Positions 1-11,117 of a DNA stretch of 64,000 bases are shown piece after piece. The stretch spans positions 113,742-177,741 of the forward strand of contig KN834795.1 in NCBI GenBank assembly GCA_000827265.1, given 5' to 3'. Below the pieces are notes generated by a model. The model did not search any database and was not told the DNA's origin. It worked only from the letters and a program-made list of their open reading frames with translations. The DNA comes from Collybiopsis luxurians FD-317 M1 (Eukaryota; Basidiomycota; Agaricomycetes; Agaricales; Omphalotaceae). A program made the position numbers and the translations under genes. Within the stretch, counting starts at the first letter, position 1, and every line of letters starts with the position of its first letter.

Positions 1-1297
1 ACATATTATATTTGATTAGGAATTCCTTGACCGATGCATGTGCAAACTGAGCCACATTGTTGCTTCCTATGACAACAAGACTTGAGTCCACAATAGCATC
101 TAGTCTTAGCTTCATCCCTTTGTTATTTTTTATGGTTTGCTTATGGACATTTATTGCTACAACCTCTCTTACTTGGGACATATTCAAAGGCTCATATGCA
201 TAGAGCAACCAGAGCAGCAAATGATGAGCATCTTTTGCCTGCTTTCCCCTCTCTACCTTTTGCATAGCCTTTGAGTATATATCTTCCAAGTCTTTAGGCA
301 AATTCATCAAAACTTCTTCTACTGCTTCTTCATCAACACACTCTTTCACTTCCTTTAACTGACACTCAACCCACCGAAATCTGTATATTCCTTCTGTATC
401 AGTTGCCTTACCTTTTTGGTGGAATACAAATACTCACTGTCCATCAGCCCCATTCTTTAAAGTCTCCTGTACCTGTTTCCAGTATGTTTCTTTTGAATCA
501 AAGTTATACTCAGCACTGAGTATCTTGGACTGAATATATCTCTCAATATCAACTTCAGTGTGTAAAGGCTCATTGCCCAGTATAATTTTTAGTGCACTTT
601 GCCCAACTCTAGCATCAACAGAATTCCTACTAGTCACAACAATCCACAGTTTCTGTGAGAATTGGCATAACCAGGCCATGACTTTTGAGGCCTCCTCTGT
701 GCATTCATCCATTGCATCTACAAGAATATATCCTCCATTTCTCTGTACAATAATGACATTCAGAATTTCCTCCAATTCTTTAATTGCTGGTTTTTCATGT
801 CCTTTGAACTTTTTGTACAGATTGTACAAGTCTGGGTTGATGCCTTTATTTTCAAGTCCCATTTGTGAGACGAGAGATAGAAGAAATCCACGATAAGTAG
901 ACTTGTTCCCTGTGTTATCTCGAATATCAAAGTAATGATACCAAAAAGCATTAGTGTCCATATCTGAGAGATCTTTCCAGACTGTAGTGCTTTTCAACAG
1001 GTAAGTTTTTTCTCACTTTTTTTCAGGGCCTTTATTACTTACCTTAAAACTGTCTTTCCTGATCCAGCTACAGATTTTCACAATGAAAATAAGTCTCAAT
1101 AAAACACTGAGAAAAGCTGGTTTTACCTTTGCCTTGGATCCAAAGGATACCAGGTTGACCTTTCCACTTCTTGTATTCAGTATGGCTCAGGATCCATTGT
1201 CCAGTTCCTTCAGCCTTTTTGTCAGCAGCATCTGCACGATTAGCTGAACAGTCTGGTGCTTGAAGCCATTTACGGATCTTCCCGACTTCATTGTCCG
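1..1297 (-). CDS. NACHT-domain NTPase, partial (runs off left edge)
   Basis: STAND-type NTPase of the fungal NLR-like class, often linked to non-self recognition; that role is family knowledge. Four exons can be joined: 1127-1297, 1043-1067 (a 25-nt microexon), 438-989 and 1-380. The Walker A motif GKAGSGKT is assembled only across the 1127-1297/1043-1067 junction. Walker B is YILVDAMDEC, followed by a sensor-like WIVVTSRN. The segment after the 381-437 intron (joined as GADGQFRWVECQL) and the terminal FAHASVKEFL stretch are typical of the winged-helix part of fungal NACHT proteins. All junctions keep frame and no stop interrupts the domain, so it looks functional. The N-terminal effector exon upstream of 1297 was not identified, and the C-terminal repeats (ankyrin or other) lie outside the window. 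Confidence 0.88.
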
Positions 1298-2290
1298 CTG
1301 TTGAACATCAATGTTGTAGACTATTCAACATTATGCATTTAAATGAGAACCTACTAATGACTGTAAATTGGCTATCTTTAATAGTGAAATGGTGTGCATT
1401 AGAAAACATATTTTCTATCACCTGCATATTAGTATCCCATTCATAACATGACTGTCGAAGCTTTCAATACCTGAAGTTTATCTCAGAATAAGTATCCCCT
1501 TAGGCCCAAAGGTGATGAAGGATGGGGAAAAAAAGAATGATCGAGCTTTCAACACATTCTTATACGCTTTCAAATAAGGTTTAATTGCTCGTCTTCTATT
1601 GTCTAGTGTCCATATTCAGTAACAGAAACAGCGACTTTGATGCGGGCCAGAATGAGGGCACTGATGTACTTGATTTGGTCATTTTTTGCATGATCCGGAT
1701 TCTGTTCAGATATTGATGATATATGAACTTCCAGAATAGAATAGCATATGACAGCGTGCTACGAAAGAAGTACGAACTTGGAACGTGTTGGAAACGCGTG
1801 CACTTTTCCAAAGAATGTCTGGGGATTTCCGAGAACAACGCCGAAATCGATGTATCCATCTAAGATCTTATCATACTCGATCTGCTTCAATGTCAAGTCA
1901 TTCGACGGCTAATGCGCCGTAAGCCGGATGAACATGGGTAATGATCAGCTCGACTGGAAGGCAATTTCCATAGCTCTTCACGGGTAATATATCCGCAGGG
2001 CATGCAGATGAAAGGGGTTTCGCGCGGTTTGTCCATTCTCCTAGATTGATGTTATGTCTACGAGCCTGCGCTACATGAAGCCAGAGAGGACCACTGCGCT
2101 GATATTGATCTTTTTTTTACGAATACAACCGATACAACCGAGTCTCTCATTTACGAAATTCCAACTCGCCTATACAAAGAATAAAGCACCAAGAGAGAAG
2201 AGTAACGATTGTGACAAAGTCACAAGACTGTTACTGAGACCAGAGCTCGTCGACGTTCAACATATTGCTTTCTTCGCTCATGGCCATAAG
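1298..2290. other. No supported gene
   Basis: Should contain the 5' exon(s) and promoter of the NACHT gene, but I could not recognise them. A minus-strand open frame of 87 codons at 1596-1859 shows no family motif. Confidence 0.4.
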
Positions 2291-2602
2291 TTATGTTCCT
2301 GCTCTTTTGCAAATTTCTCCTGAAATCTGTCCCTTCGCCCCTTTTGCTCTATCGCTGGCGAATCTCTTGCACAACTCTTTCTCTTTTTCTTTCCGTTCTC
2401 GCTTTATTTGTTCAGCTGTCGCTTGCAACATTTCTCTTGGGATGATAGGATGATGAAGAAGAGTCTCACCGAGGTTGAAGAATTGTTCATGCTTGTAAGC
2501 CCTGAATTTGTTATCTGCGACCGTCCTGTTGACAAGCTTGTACAGAATCGCTTGTCCTAATGCAGAACAGCCAGTGCTGTTTTGATTTAAATCCCATCGC
2601 AT
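2291..2602 (-). CDS. Hypothetical 103-aa protein or exon
   Basis: An ATG at 2602 opens 103 codons. The C-terminal half is highly charged (RERKEKEKELCKRF) and probably coiled or helical. I recognise no family. It lies between the NACHT gene and the Dicer remnant on the same strand, and may be one exon of a larger broken gene. No signal peptide or membrane segment is visible. Confidence 0.3.
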   Translation of the reverse strand: MRWDLNQNSTGCSALGQAILYKLVNRTVADNKFRAYKHEQFFNLGETLLHHPIIPREMLQATAEQIKRERKEKEKELCKRFASDRAKGAKGQISGEICKRAGT

Positions 2603-3345
2603 ACCGGCCCTCGAATCTCAATGAGACGTTCAAGGACCTTGCAAAGGACGTGTGGATCGTTTTTGGCACCTCTCATTCAACGCCGCTCTTGAATTTATCT
2701 CCCGGAAGACCTACGAACATGCCGAACATGCTTCTCCTCTCGAATGGTGTTCCTGCCAGACCTTGTCATGTGCATCCTGCACAATGATTGTTTCAAAATG
2801 GTGCGGATGATCGAGAACGGAGTACGTGTCTAGCCTAATATACTCTGTATCGTCTACTGACAGTGAAAGAGCAGCTCAGTACTCAGTAGCTATGGCTATG
2901 TTCTTCTCTTCCAGGGGATCGGCCTTGAATCCAAGATAGAAAGCTATCTCACATCCCTCATATCCATCCTATCAGCCTCGCAAACACACTGGCATTGTTC
3001 ATTTCTCGAAAAATGGACGTTTCGACGATTCCGCTTCACCTTGTTATGTTCGTTCCATCCAAGTCCCCGCTCTCCACGATAACCATGAGCTAGCCTCAAC
3101 GCCGACGGACAACCAGGCGGTTCGACTGAAATCGCACAATTGTTGGAAGGATTGGGTTATGCCCAGTCAGAGTCCATTTTCTGTACGTCCTTGACCGAGC
3201 TTTTCTAGTCTTTCTTGCGAGATGACTGACGTGGTTGTATCTCAGCCGTCAAAGGTCCGGCATGTTTACTCTACGGTTTGGCGGACAGCATCGTACGGAG
3301 TGCTCGCTACGATGTACATATATATCTATCTAGAGAAGATATCCG
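2603..3345. other. No supported gene
   Basis: Short open frames occur on both strands, without family motifs. It may hold eroded 3' sequence of the Dicer-like gene, which would continue in this direction, but I could not identify a second RNase III domain. Confidence 0.4.
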
Positions 3346-5744
3346 TTACCATTGTAGCACTATAGTAATATGCGAACTCTGTATGGCAATAGCAAACTTG
3401 GAGATGTAGCCGGGAGAGTACCCGTTCAATTCAGGAGAATTGTCCTTTCCTCGAGCATGGTATGAGAAATCTGTTACGACTATATCCAAAGCTTCATATC
3501 CGAGAAATTTCTTCCTCTCGCACCAGACCGTCTGTGGTCCTCTTGACACGACGGAAACGTCAATGCTTCGATGAACAATAGTCGACGACAGAAGGTATAC
3601 CAGATGACCTTTTCCAGGCTGAAAAATTGGGGCGGGGACTGAACTTCGCTGAAAGAGAGACCATCGTAAACATATACAGCGCTGATGAGCCAATCGACAA
3701 CGTGCGCGAGTACTAGGGCATAACAGTCAATAAGCGGAAAGCATCATAAACAAGGGCAACTTGCCTTTAGTCGAACGCTCCTGCGAGTTCGTTCTTTTTC
3801 TTCTTTTCTTCCCATCCTCTACTACCGTCCCCGCCGCCATTTCATCTGACCTCTAATCGTCTGCGGGTGGGTCTAGTAAGGTCACGGTACTATCCTCTTG
3901 CAGATTTTGCATAGTATCCGGATTCACCTGCGTTGCAGCTAAGCTTAGACAACTCCTCCGTCAGCACAGAAGGAATCATCGCAATATACAACGGCTCCCA
4001 TTTGTTTTGCAAGCGACCGAACTAAAAAACACGTTATCAGGTTTCACCGTCAACAGCAAAATTACCACCCCTACATACCTCGAATAACCGTGTATACAAC
4101 ATACTCGTCACACTCTCCTTCGCCAACTTCATATGGTCCTTCTTCTTCGTCAAACACCCCTCTGGCCAAACAGATACTCCCAACAGCTGCGCCGGTCTCA
4201 ACCCAACGGCTCAAGCCATTGATAATGGTTGGCGTCCTAAGAGACCGGAGCGGAGAGGGCGGTGATAAGGAGAGAGTTGGGGTCATAGAGAGGACAGATT
4301 GGTTGGTGAAGAGGACGGAGCAGAGGGAGTCAGCGGCGAGGCTGAGAGCGATTGCGCGGAGGATGGACGGGACGAGAAAGGCGTAGAGGGTTTCGGGTTG
4401 GGATATGAGGGGATACTTGAGGATTGGGGTAAGATGAAGAGAGACGGGGATCAAAGTGTGGGTTCCGACTGGACGGGGTAAGAGAAAATTGGTCAGAGCG
4501 TGGAAAGGGGGAGATGGGGATATCGAATTTGCGCATCGTCGAAGCGAGGATACCGCTCCAGGAATTTGGCTTCCTGTGGATCCCAACTCCATTGCACCAA
4601 ATCATATGCCTCATCCCACTTCATCGTCGACCCACTAATACTCCCAAACAGCCTCGTCGTGTACTCCGGCGCTTCCCTATCTGATGCGCACATCTGGCCT
4701 ACAGGCTCTATCCTCACGTCAAGCGTGCCCAGGGAAGGATGATGCAGGTTCAGCTCATCCGTTGGTTGCGATTGTCTTTGACAGTCTGGTCCACACGCAC
4801 ATACTCGGAGGTGGCGGGTAGCCTTTTGGGAGAGCTGGTTGCGGAGAGGTTGGATGTAGGGGTCGTTTTCGATGTTGAGCCTGTCGGACGTGTGTTCGAG
4901 AGCGGCAAGGTTGGTGGAGAAGGGAGAGGTGCGGTGCGGGGTGCGTTGTGGACGAGTGGACGTATTCGGAAAGTTCAGAGCGGGTTTGCTGGAAGAAACA
5001 ATGACCGAAACTGGATTCGTCTCTTTGATGGGAGTAAGAACCCAACGCCAATGCAACAGACAATGAAATTAACTTACCAGAAAGCTTTATCAATATTTCT
5101 ACCGAAAATAGGACTCGCAGTAAGACCCATAATCATTGGCCTCCGCATCCTTCTCTAGCACCAGTAAGGCTAAGATCCGTCGCGGGCAACTTGCGATAAA
5201 ACTCTCGCATGATTCGATTATACGGATCGTGACCGACGGCATGGTGAACCTCGTCAAAAATGATCAAATCAATATGGACACCCATCAAGATATAGCCATA
5301 GTGCAGTTGGCGCATGGCATCGAGAAGGGCCTGCAGAGTAGGAACCATGACTCGACGAAGCATCCTTCCATTGTTCCGGGGCTAGAGCTCCCGAAACGAG
5401 GCCGGCAGAGACAGGGAGTGCGTCTTTGATGAGGTTACACGGCGACGTGGGAAGCCAGAAACCATGAGAGCTGCAGACGAAGGTGAGAAACGAAAAAAAA
5501 AATTGCTTGGAAAAACGCACTTTGTCAAGTTCCCGTCCACTTCAAACATAAAACAGCGCAATGATGTGATATTCCTCCGCAAACTCTTGTTGAGCATTTC
5601 CTGCTGGTAACCCAAGAGGTGTCTGAGATTCAGATCGGGGATACGGTATGTTGCCACGCGAAGGGCGATGGTCCAGAAGATTCTATGATGGCCATGAGCC
5701 GAAAAAAAGCCGAAGAGCTCGGCCCGATCTGGTTCCCTTCGCAA
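3346..5744 (-). pseudogene. Dicer-like RNase pseudogene
   Basis: Remnant of a Dicer-like gene (dsRNA processing in RNA silencing). Read 5' to 3' on the minus strand: YQQEMLNKSLRRNI (helicase start, about 5.6 kb); VSAGLVSGALAPEQWKD; IDLIIFDEVHHAVGHDPYN with a following REFYRKLP (helicase motif II, DEVH); MRRPMIMGLTASPIFG (motif III) in another frame; RSELSEYV. Around 4.3 kb comes a hydrophobic stretch rich in Leu/Ala (LSQPETLYAFLVPS) resembling the Dicer connector/PAZ-adjacent region. Around 3.4-3.5 kb a degenerate RNase III helix (FLGYEALDIVVTDF) is followed by YSPGY. The pieces fall in at least three frames. The expected Walker A just after RRNI is lost to small indels, and the RNase III signature lacks the usual ERLEFLGD residues. 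Introns may explain some frame changes, but not the lost P-loop. Assignment to Dicer is firm for the helicase and weaker for the PAZ and RNase III parts. Confidence 0.8.
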
Positions 5745-6181
5745 TATGGATAGAAATACTTGGGCAATATGAGCTAGGAATTAACAGTATTTACAAATAG
5801 TCATCTGCTAAGAGAACAGGGAATCAGAGGTAACAGTACTACTGGTTCTAGTCGTGACAGTAAATGATCTAGGTATCTGAAATCGCGGAGCATGTGAGGA
5901 GTAGAACAGTTCCTGCCACAATAGTGAGACCATGCATGAACAGGAGCGAGTCGTGACCGTAGATGCGCATTCATTAGCTGTCACAAAGTTGTATCCTGGA
6001 TTGCTGGTTGAATGTTCAGCATGGATTCCGAAAGGATAAGTGGAAAATGGCGAGCCCAATTACCAGTCAAAAGTTAGACTAGGGCACAGTCTCGCGATGG
6101 GAGCAGATGCTGGAAGGGGGGAAGGGGATGGTTTAGGGCTAGACGAATGAGAATCTATGCAAATCAGCTCTTGAGTCTCAT
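5745..6181. other. No supported gene
   Basis: Lies upstream of the Dicer remnant. I see no coding motif or repeat in it. Confidence 0.4.
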
Positions 6182-6358
6182 TCAAAACTTGATCGGATAC
6201 TCACTTGCGTATTCCTTGCATTTCTTATTCAAATGTCTTTCGAGTTGTGTAAATGTCTTCTTATTAGAGCCGTGATTTATGGGACTTGCACAGTAGGGGC
6301 ACTTCACATAGCGATGCCCCTTGGATCTCCATTCAACAAGATTAGAGGAAGCAGGCAT
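6182..6358 (-). CDS. Small C2HC zinc-finger-like ORF (58 aa) or exon
   Basis: The first ATG of this open frame is at 6358 and gives 58 residues; the frame stays open upstream to 6463 without an ATG. It contains KCPYC, an 18-residue spacer, then H-x4-C (RHLNKKC), a plausible C2HC zinc-binding pattern followed by a short basic tail. No neighbour suggests a role. It could be the last exon of a gene whose upstream exons I did not find, or a chance frame. Confidence 0.35.
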   Translation of the reverse strand: MPASSNLVEWRSKGHRYVKCPYCASPINHGSNKKTFTQLERHLNKKCKEYASEYPIKF

Positions 6359-8001
6359 TGCAAGAAGTTCAAGATCATTATTATTGACATTGCTGGGACT
6401 ATGGACATTATATACAGGATTAGCGTTGCTGTTGAAGTAATGAGCGATGGGTATTACAGGCACGTCGAAAGACGCCTGCTAGCATCGATGTGAAAGTGAA
6501 AATTGAATGCGTTGATTGAGTGTGCGAGTTGATCATCCGGTCGCGAGAAGCTGCCGATGTTGCCGATAGACCTTCTCTGGACTCCTTCCTTAAACGGGGG
6601 GGATGGATCCCCGTGAGAATCGTATCCCCGATCCGAATCTCAGACACCTCTTGTGGTAACCTCTCATCTTGATAGGAACCCTATTCTCCGAAGTCACATT
6701 GTTATTCTCGTTCATTGATGGTAATGGCGAAAGATGAAGGCGCCTAAGAGCTTAAGGCAGAGAGAAAGGGCCGTCTATGAAGCCGCAGATTGAAAAGTAA
6801 ATTGATCCATTTAATACTGAGCTTGAGCCTTCAATTTTGAATATTCATCTAATATCTCGCGCTGGAGGAATGCGCTATGTCGGCGGAAAAGAAAAATACC
6901 GTTACGTTAAACGCCCAAGACCCGTCCAGCTGACCACCTCGGCGCTTAACATTTCAATTCCAGTTTGGACCGTGACGCTACCCAACAGAAGGTCCAAGCG
7001 TTTGATGTAACGCCACACTGTGACTCATCCTATCCGGCATTTGGACAGCACTTTTCATTTTCATTTGTTGATGAACCGCCATGGTCTGTGACTTGAACAA
7101 CGAGCAAACGGTGTGCAGAATAAAGAGATCGCCGCTGATTGAGTACTCGCTTAGAGTCTTACATGTCATCAGGAGGCAAGGGAAAAATTAACCTCAGCAA
7201 CACACCAGTCGCTTTGTCAAGCTCTACAACTTTTTTGCCGTCAATGCCCTTGCCCAATTTCAGCGTGGATGTTGAGGTGGATTCTTCAGAAGGATTCTCT
7301 AAGCCTCCAAAGCTAAGCGATACATAGGTGCGATGTCTGAAGAGGCATTGCAAAAGACGGGAAAAAGAAAGGAAAGGGAAGTAATAAAGTCAAACAAAAG
7401 GTACGCGTTATACGATTCGGGAACCGACTCTACATCATCTCCTGCCTGTATTCCGGAAAGGCACATTGAGATCTAGTTCTTCATCGAGAGCTACGCGATG
7501 TTTCATTTCAGGCGCGCTTGAGGCTCTCGACCGAGGGGCACATTTTTCCTTTCCATCTATCGCTTAAATGGCTTGATCCCAGAGAATCCGTTCAACGGCC
7601 TGTTCAGGTCTCCAATTCCATCTTTTTCAGAGTTTCGATCTAGACTAGAGGGGTCCGCTCTACATTTGGAATCGGAATAAGCATACGATGTCGCTGCGGT
7701 ACACGGTACAGTTTCGTTAAAAAACTCCTAAACGTCATCTTTTCCGTACTTTTTTCTCCGAGTAGGCTTGCAGTGATTGCAAAAACTCGGTTTGGAATCC
7801 CACAACGGTTTCTCCGCACACCTATATGTCAACAGGGCCATGTCAATCCGAGTCTGGACCTATTGTGGGGGCATGATAGGACTCGTATTTATGTAGCCCG
7901 GGTTTACTAGATTCCCCAGAGCTCAGGTTCATTTCCTTTACGGCTATCCAGTTTCTGCTCGATTCCCGTTGTTCGTAGGTTATAGCCCGTCCTCGATAAC
8001 A
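6359..8001. other. No supported gene
   Basis: Only short frames without motifs (for example 7139-7327 plus and 7159-7353 minus). The last few hundred bases should hold the promoter of the secreted-protein gene that follows. Confidence 0.4.
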
Positions 8002-8877
8002 ATGGTCTTCTTGCGCGTCTTCGCTCTTATTTGCGTCCTAACAACATAGAGCGTTGCTTTCGGCAGTGCAGCAAGTCTCGCAACGCGTACTATCGACACT
8101 TATTCTAATGGAAAACGTATGGCGAATGGCCTTGCTCCTCTTTGGCCCGCTACCTTGTCTCGGAATCCCAAGGCGAGACGATCTGTCGGTATGTCGTCCT
8201 ACTTCGAGTACTTGTGTTGTAGCGTCGCCTAACCTAACAGTACGGTACAGTCAAAAAAAGCGTTGACCGTCGCGATCCCAGCCCTCCCACCCCTTCGCAC
8301 ATTCCTACGTAAGTCGAAGATCTCTTCCTGTTCGAGATAGAATGCTAATTTCTACTTCCATTGGATCCGCACTCCGGAGCGCTTTGCACCCCCGTCTCAG
8401 CAAACGGATATAACTACAAGATGTTCTACAGCGGTTCTGGATACACGTACGTATCCCATCCACTTGTCCTCTCTTATAAAAATAAAAGAAGACTCAACTC
8501 TCCTCTTACGAATACGAATACTCAGCCTGAACTACAACAACCCCGGTAACTGGGCTGGTCATCCGCCGATGGTCCTCACATTGGACGGTTCAACCGAAAC
8601 TTGCGCTGCGATTCAAACCTGCGCCAACACAGCTCGAGCTCAAATAAACGTGTATTACACATTCGATCTTCATTACGATGAGTCCGTTGATATGTGGTAT
8701 TGTGTTCAGTTTTACGACTTTGTGAGTGGTTGTTCTCATTCGGTGCAAGGTGATTGGTTCCTTACTGACCCATCTGACTTTTCTTTTTCTTTTGTTAAAA
8801 AACAGAGCTCTGACGCTGGCTTATTCAACGTTGTGGATACCAATGTGATTGCGGGTTACGGTTTCATAAAGTACTGA
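8002..8877 (+). pseudogene. Small secreted protein gene with stop codon in signal peptide
   Basis: Five exons can be proposed: 8002-8188, 8251-8308, about 8361-8446, 8526-8721 and 8806-8877. Exon 1 opens with a signal peptide (MVFLRVFALICVLTT) but is followed by TAG at 8047-8049. The frame then continues into the rest of the family pattern: a small-residue stretch, then NGKRMANGLAPLWP and an Arg/Ser-rich linker with DRRDPSPPTPSH. The C-terminal domain has Cys pairs (LCTPV; TCAAIQTCANT) and ends FNVVDTNVIAGYGFIKY. This layout is a common Agaricomycete family of uncharacterised secreted proteins (from memory). The 8189-8250 intron has a good donor and branch site. The acceptor before exon 3 is poor and may be mutated. 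Probably a recent pseudogene. TAG readthrough or a downstream start would make a protein without a signal peptide. Confidence 0.7.
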
Positions 8878-9768
8878 TTTTCCGGTTAGTACGAGTATAC
8901 TGGGAGTTGTTGAATCGGAGGCAATTGTGTGCCTTTATTGTTCTGTTTTTTGGGATTAAGGGTTCATCGCACTGCATGCAAAGCCTGAAAAGTTCGCGAC
9001 ATATATGGTAAACTTATGAAAAACAACCGATAAAAGTTTTTAACATAAATCCCGTAACTTGTGATGAACTTATTCTAAACTTGGCCTATTCTGGATCTTG
9101 CTTTGTTTTTCGTAAGGCACGTACTTTATTTGGGATTGTAGAAAAACTCACGATAATAGATTTTACCATAAATTTTCATTTTTATCAACGATATCAGCCA
9201 AGATTTATTAAGCTATTGTTTTGAAATTACGCAGGATTAATGTAAAGCCGAATACAATAAGAATAGAGAAATGTCCTTATATAAGGTAGTTCTTCTGCAA
9301 AACTCAGCCAAAACAAAGGGTGATCCTAGGTTGAATTTATTATAAACTTATTATAACGGATGCTCAATAATTTTAGAATGAATGAGGTTCAAAATTCTGA
9401 ACTTACTTTATTCAGACGATGTGACTGTGACATATTAATGTATCGTGAGTACTAGGTTTGTGTATGGCATTCATGAAGAACTTACGTTGAATATATCTTA
9501 TTCAGTCTAACGGGAAATCCCTCGGATGATAGGCTCACTTTTCCTGAACTTATGTTATCGCGGCTTCTGCTCCCGGCAAGGGGCCGAAATCGGCTCAGCT
9601 CGGCACGACCTTTGACTGATGTCGGCTGCTGAGGTAGGAACTCCCGTATATCGCATCTGAGCATACCAGTACAGCAAAACTTGTTACACAAAATCCAGCC
9701 AATTTTCCTATGCACACTGAACTGAGCTTATTTTCATCCTTCTCATGTCACATTGCCATTGACGTTAC
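8878..9768. other. AT-rich intergenic stretch
   Basis: No coding motif. The base composition is visibly more AT-rich than the flanks, with many short palindromic AT runs around 9.0-9.5 kb. Confidence 0.4.
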
Positions 9769-9770
9769 AG

Positions 9771-9795
9771 GTGTCCCTGAGCGTGTCCCTGAGTG
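9771..9795 (+). repeat. GTGTCCCTG tandem block 1
   Basis: Two copies of GTGTCCCTGAG/C in tandem, preceded by TTACAG and followed by CACTGAC. The same arrangement occurs at six other places in this window. Confidence 0.85.
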
Positions 9796-9930
9796 CCACT
9801 GACTTATGCAACGACCTAAAGTGCCACATATACTAATTATATATAGCTGCATTCCAAGTGTAGACCTCAGGGTGCTGTACTTCAAGCACAGAGCTCACAG
9901 TGCAGCCCATACTAGCGTGGCACTCACTGC

Positions 9931-10170
9931 CATCACCTAGGTGAAGAACTCACGGTGCAGCACTTAAGGTGGAGCGCCCCTAGCATAGCACTCAAAGGTG
10001 CAACACCCCAGTGTGCAGGATTCAAGGTTCAATGCCCAGCAGCCCTATAAGCGTGGCACTCATCACCTAGGTGAAGAACTCATGGTGCAGCACTTAAGGT
10101 GCAGCGCCCCTAGCGTAGCACTCAAAGGTGCAACACCCCAGTGTGCAGGATTCAAGGTTCAACGCCCAAG
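9931..10170 (+). repeat. Tandem repeat, 130-bp period, about 1.85 copies
   Basis: A unit beginning CATCACCTAGGTGAAGAACT at 9931 recurs at 10061. It runs through GTGCAGCACTTAAGGTG and ends near GGTTCAACGCCCA, with only a few differences. It lies between the GTGTCCCTG block at 9771 and the NACHT remnant. Confidence 0.9.
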
Positions 10171-10316
10171 TAACTTCCATGATTTCGGGTCTTCAAATAC
10201 CCTACGTTGAGGTCATTTGCAAACACCAAGTTCGTTTGTTCTGGATAGAATGACTATCATTTAATTATCCCAGATCTCATCCAGATGATGTCAAGACATC
10301 AGGAACGCTATTTGAC

Positions 10317-10866
10317 ATGATTGGAGATATAACTTGTATATTGAACGACGCAAAAGTTAACTCTGCAGTCTGCATGGGGTATGGTTCAGATTTACTTTTC
10401 ACACTGGTAAATGAGTATGAGATACAAGGTTTCAAGAATAGTGAGTCTGTACCCCTTCTTTCTTTGCGTTTAACTGCGTCACTTGATTTTCTTCCAAACA
10501 GCTTTACAATCTTACACTGATGAGGCGAGTAGCACTTTTAAATCTCTACCCTTTTCGATCTACTCATCTAAGTTTATTGGTGACGGTTTGACCATTTCCA
10601 GAACCGCTACGCATCCTGGAAATCGCGAGAATGAGTGGAGGGATTTGTCCCTGACCAAGAATCGGGTGCTGATCATTGACAGCCTGGATAAATGTGCCGG
10701 TAGTCACCACCAACAGCGCATCGTTTCCATTCTCGCCTCCACCATGCAAAAACATGCCCTTTCTCTACGCATATTAATAGCCAAAAGACCAGAACCGCAC
10801 TTCAAAGAGTCGTTCGCTGATCCCAATCTTGGGAATATCTGTTGCTGGATCCCTCTAAATTCAACT
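10317..10866 (+). pseudogene. NACHT NTPase remnant
   Basis: The segment around 10.62-10.86 kb encodes RVLIIDSLDKC (Walker B-like; normal members have a DGLDEC-type motif) followed by ILASTMQKHALSLRILI and RPEPHFKESF, typical of the NACHT module of fungal NWD-type proteins. The P-loop is not visible. An upstream piece at 10317-10440 can be joined through a 10441-10501 intron but contains no motif. The Glu of the DE pair is replaced by Lys. The remnant is bracketed by GTGTCCCTG blocks at 9771 and 11041. Best read as a decayed NLR-like gene, unrelated in position to the intact NACHT at the left edge. Confidence 0.7.
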
Positions 10867-10962
10867 TAGGAAGCGTCTCGAGATATTCGAGTCTTCAGAT
10901 TAAAGATATTCTCACGTGCCATTCTCACTCCGCGTCGCAGCACGATACCACGAATATTTTCC

Positions 10963-11037
10963 ATTAAAAGTCCATATAAAGGAGAGTACAGAAATTTTGT
11001 GACTTAGTAGTACGACTCCCAAACGAAAAAAATCCTG
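10963..11037 (+). repeat. Dispersed 75-bp repeat, copy A
   Basis: Shares AAAGTCCATATAAA, GTGACTTAGTAGTAC and a following ACGAAAAAAA run with 53833-53907 in the same orientation. It may be a shared 3' end of related decayed genes. Confidence 0.85.
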
Positions 11038-11040
11038 CGC

Positions 11041-11072
11041 CTCAGGGACACTCAGGGACACTCAGGGACACC
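11041..11072 (-). repeat. GTGTCCCTG tandem block 2
   Basis: Three copies of the reverse complement, CTCAGGGACA. This is opposite in orientation to block 1 at 9771, so the two blocks flank about 1.25 kb as an inverted pair. Confidence 0.85.
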
Positions 11073-11117
11073 TCGAAATTATTTATTGCCAAAGAGCGAA
11101 GCTAGTCCTATATACAC

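Noticed and set aside
9771..11072. CRISPR-like array
   Set aside because: The repeat units are directly adjacent without spacers, scattered, and the genome is eukaryotic.
9771..11072. hAT element with paired ends
   Set aside because: Ends are inverted and similar, but flanking 8-bp sequences do not match, so a complete element could not be claimed.
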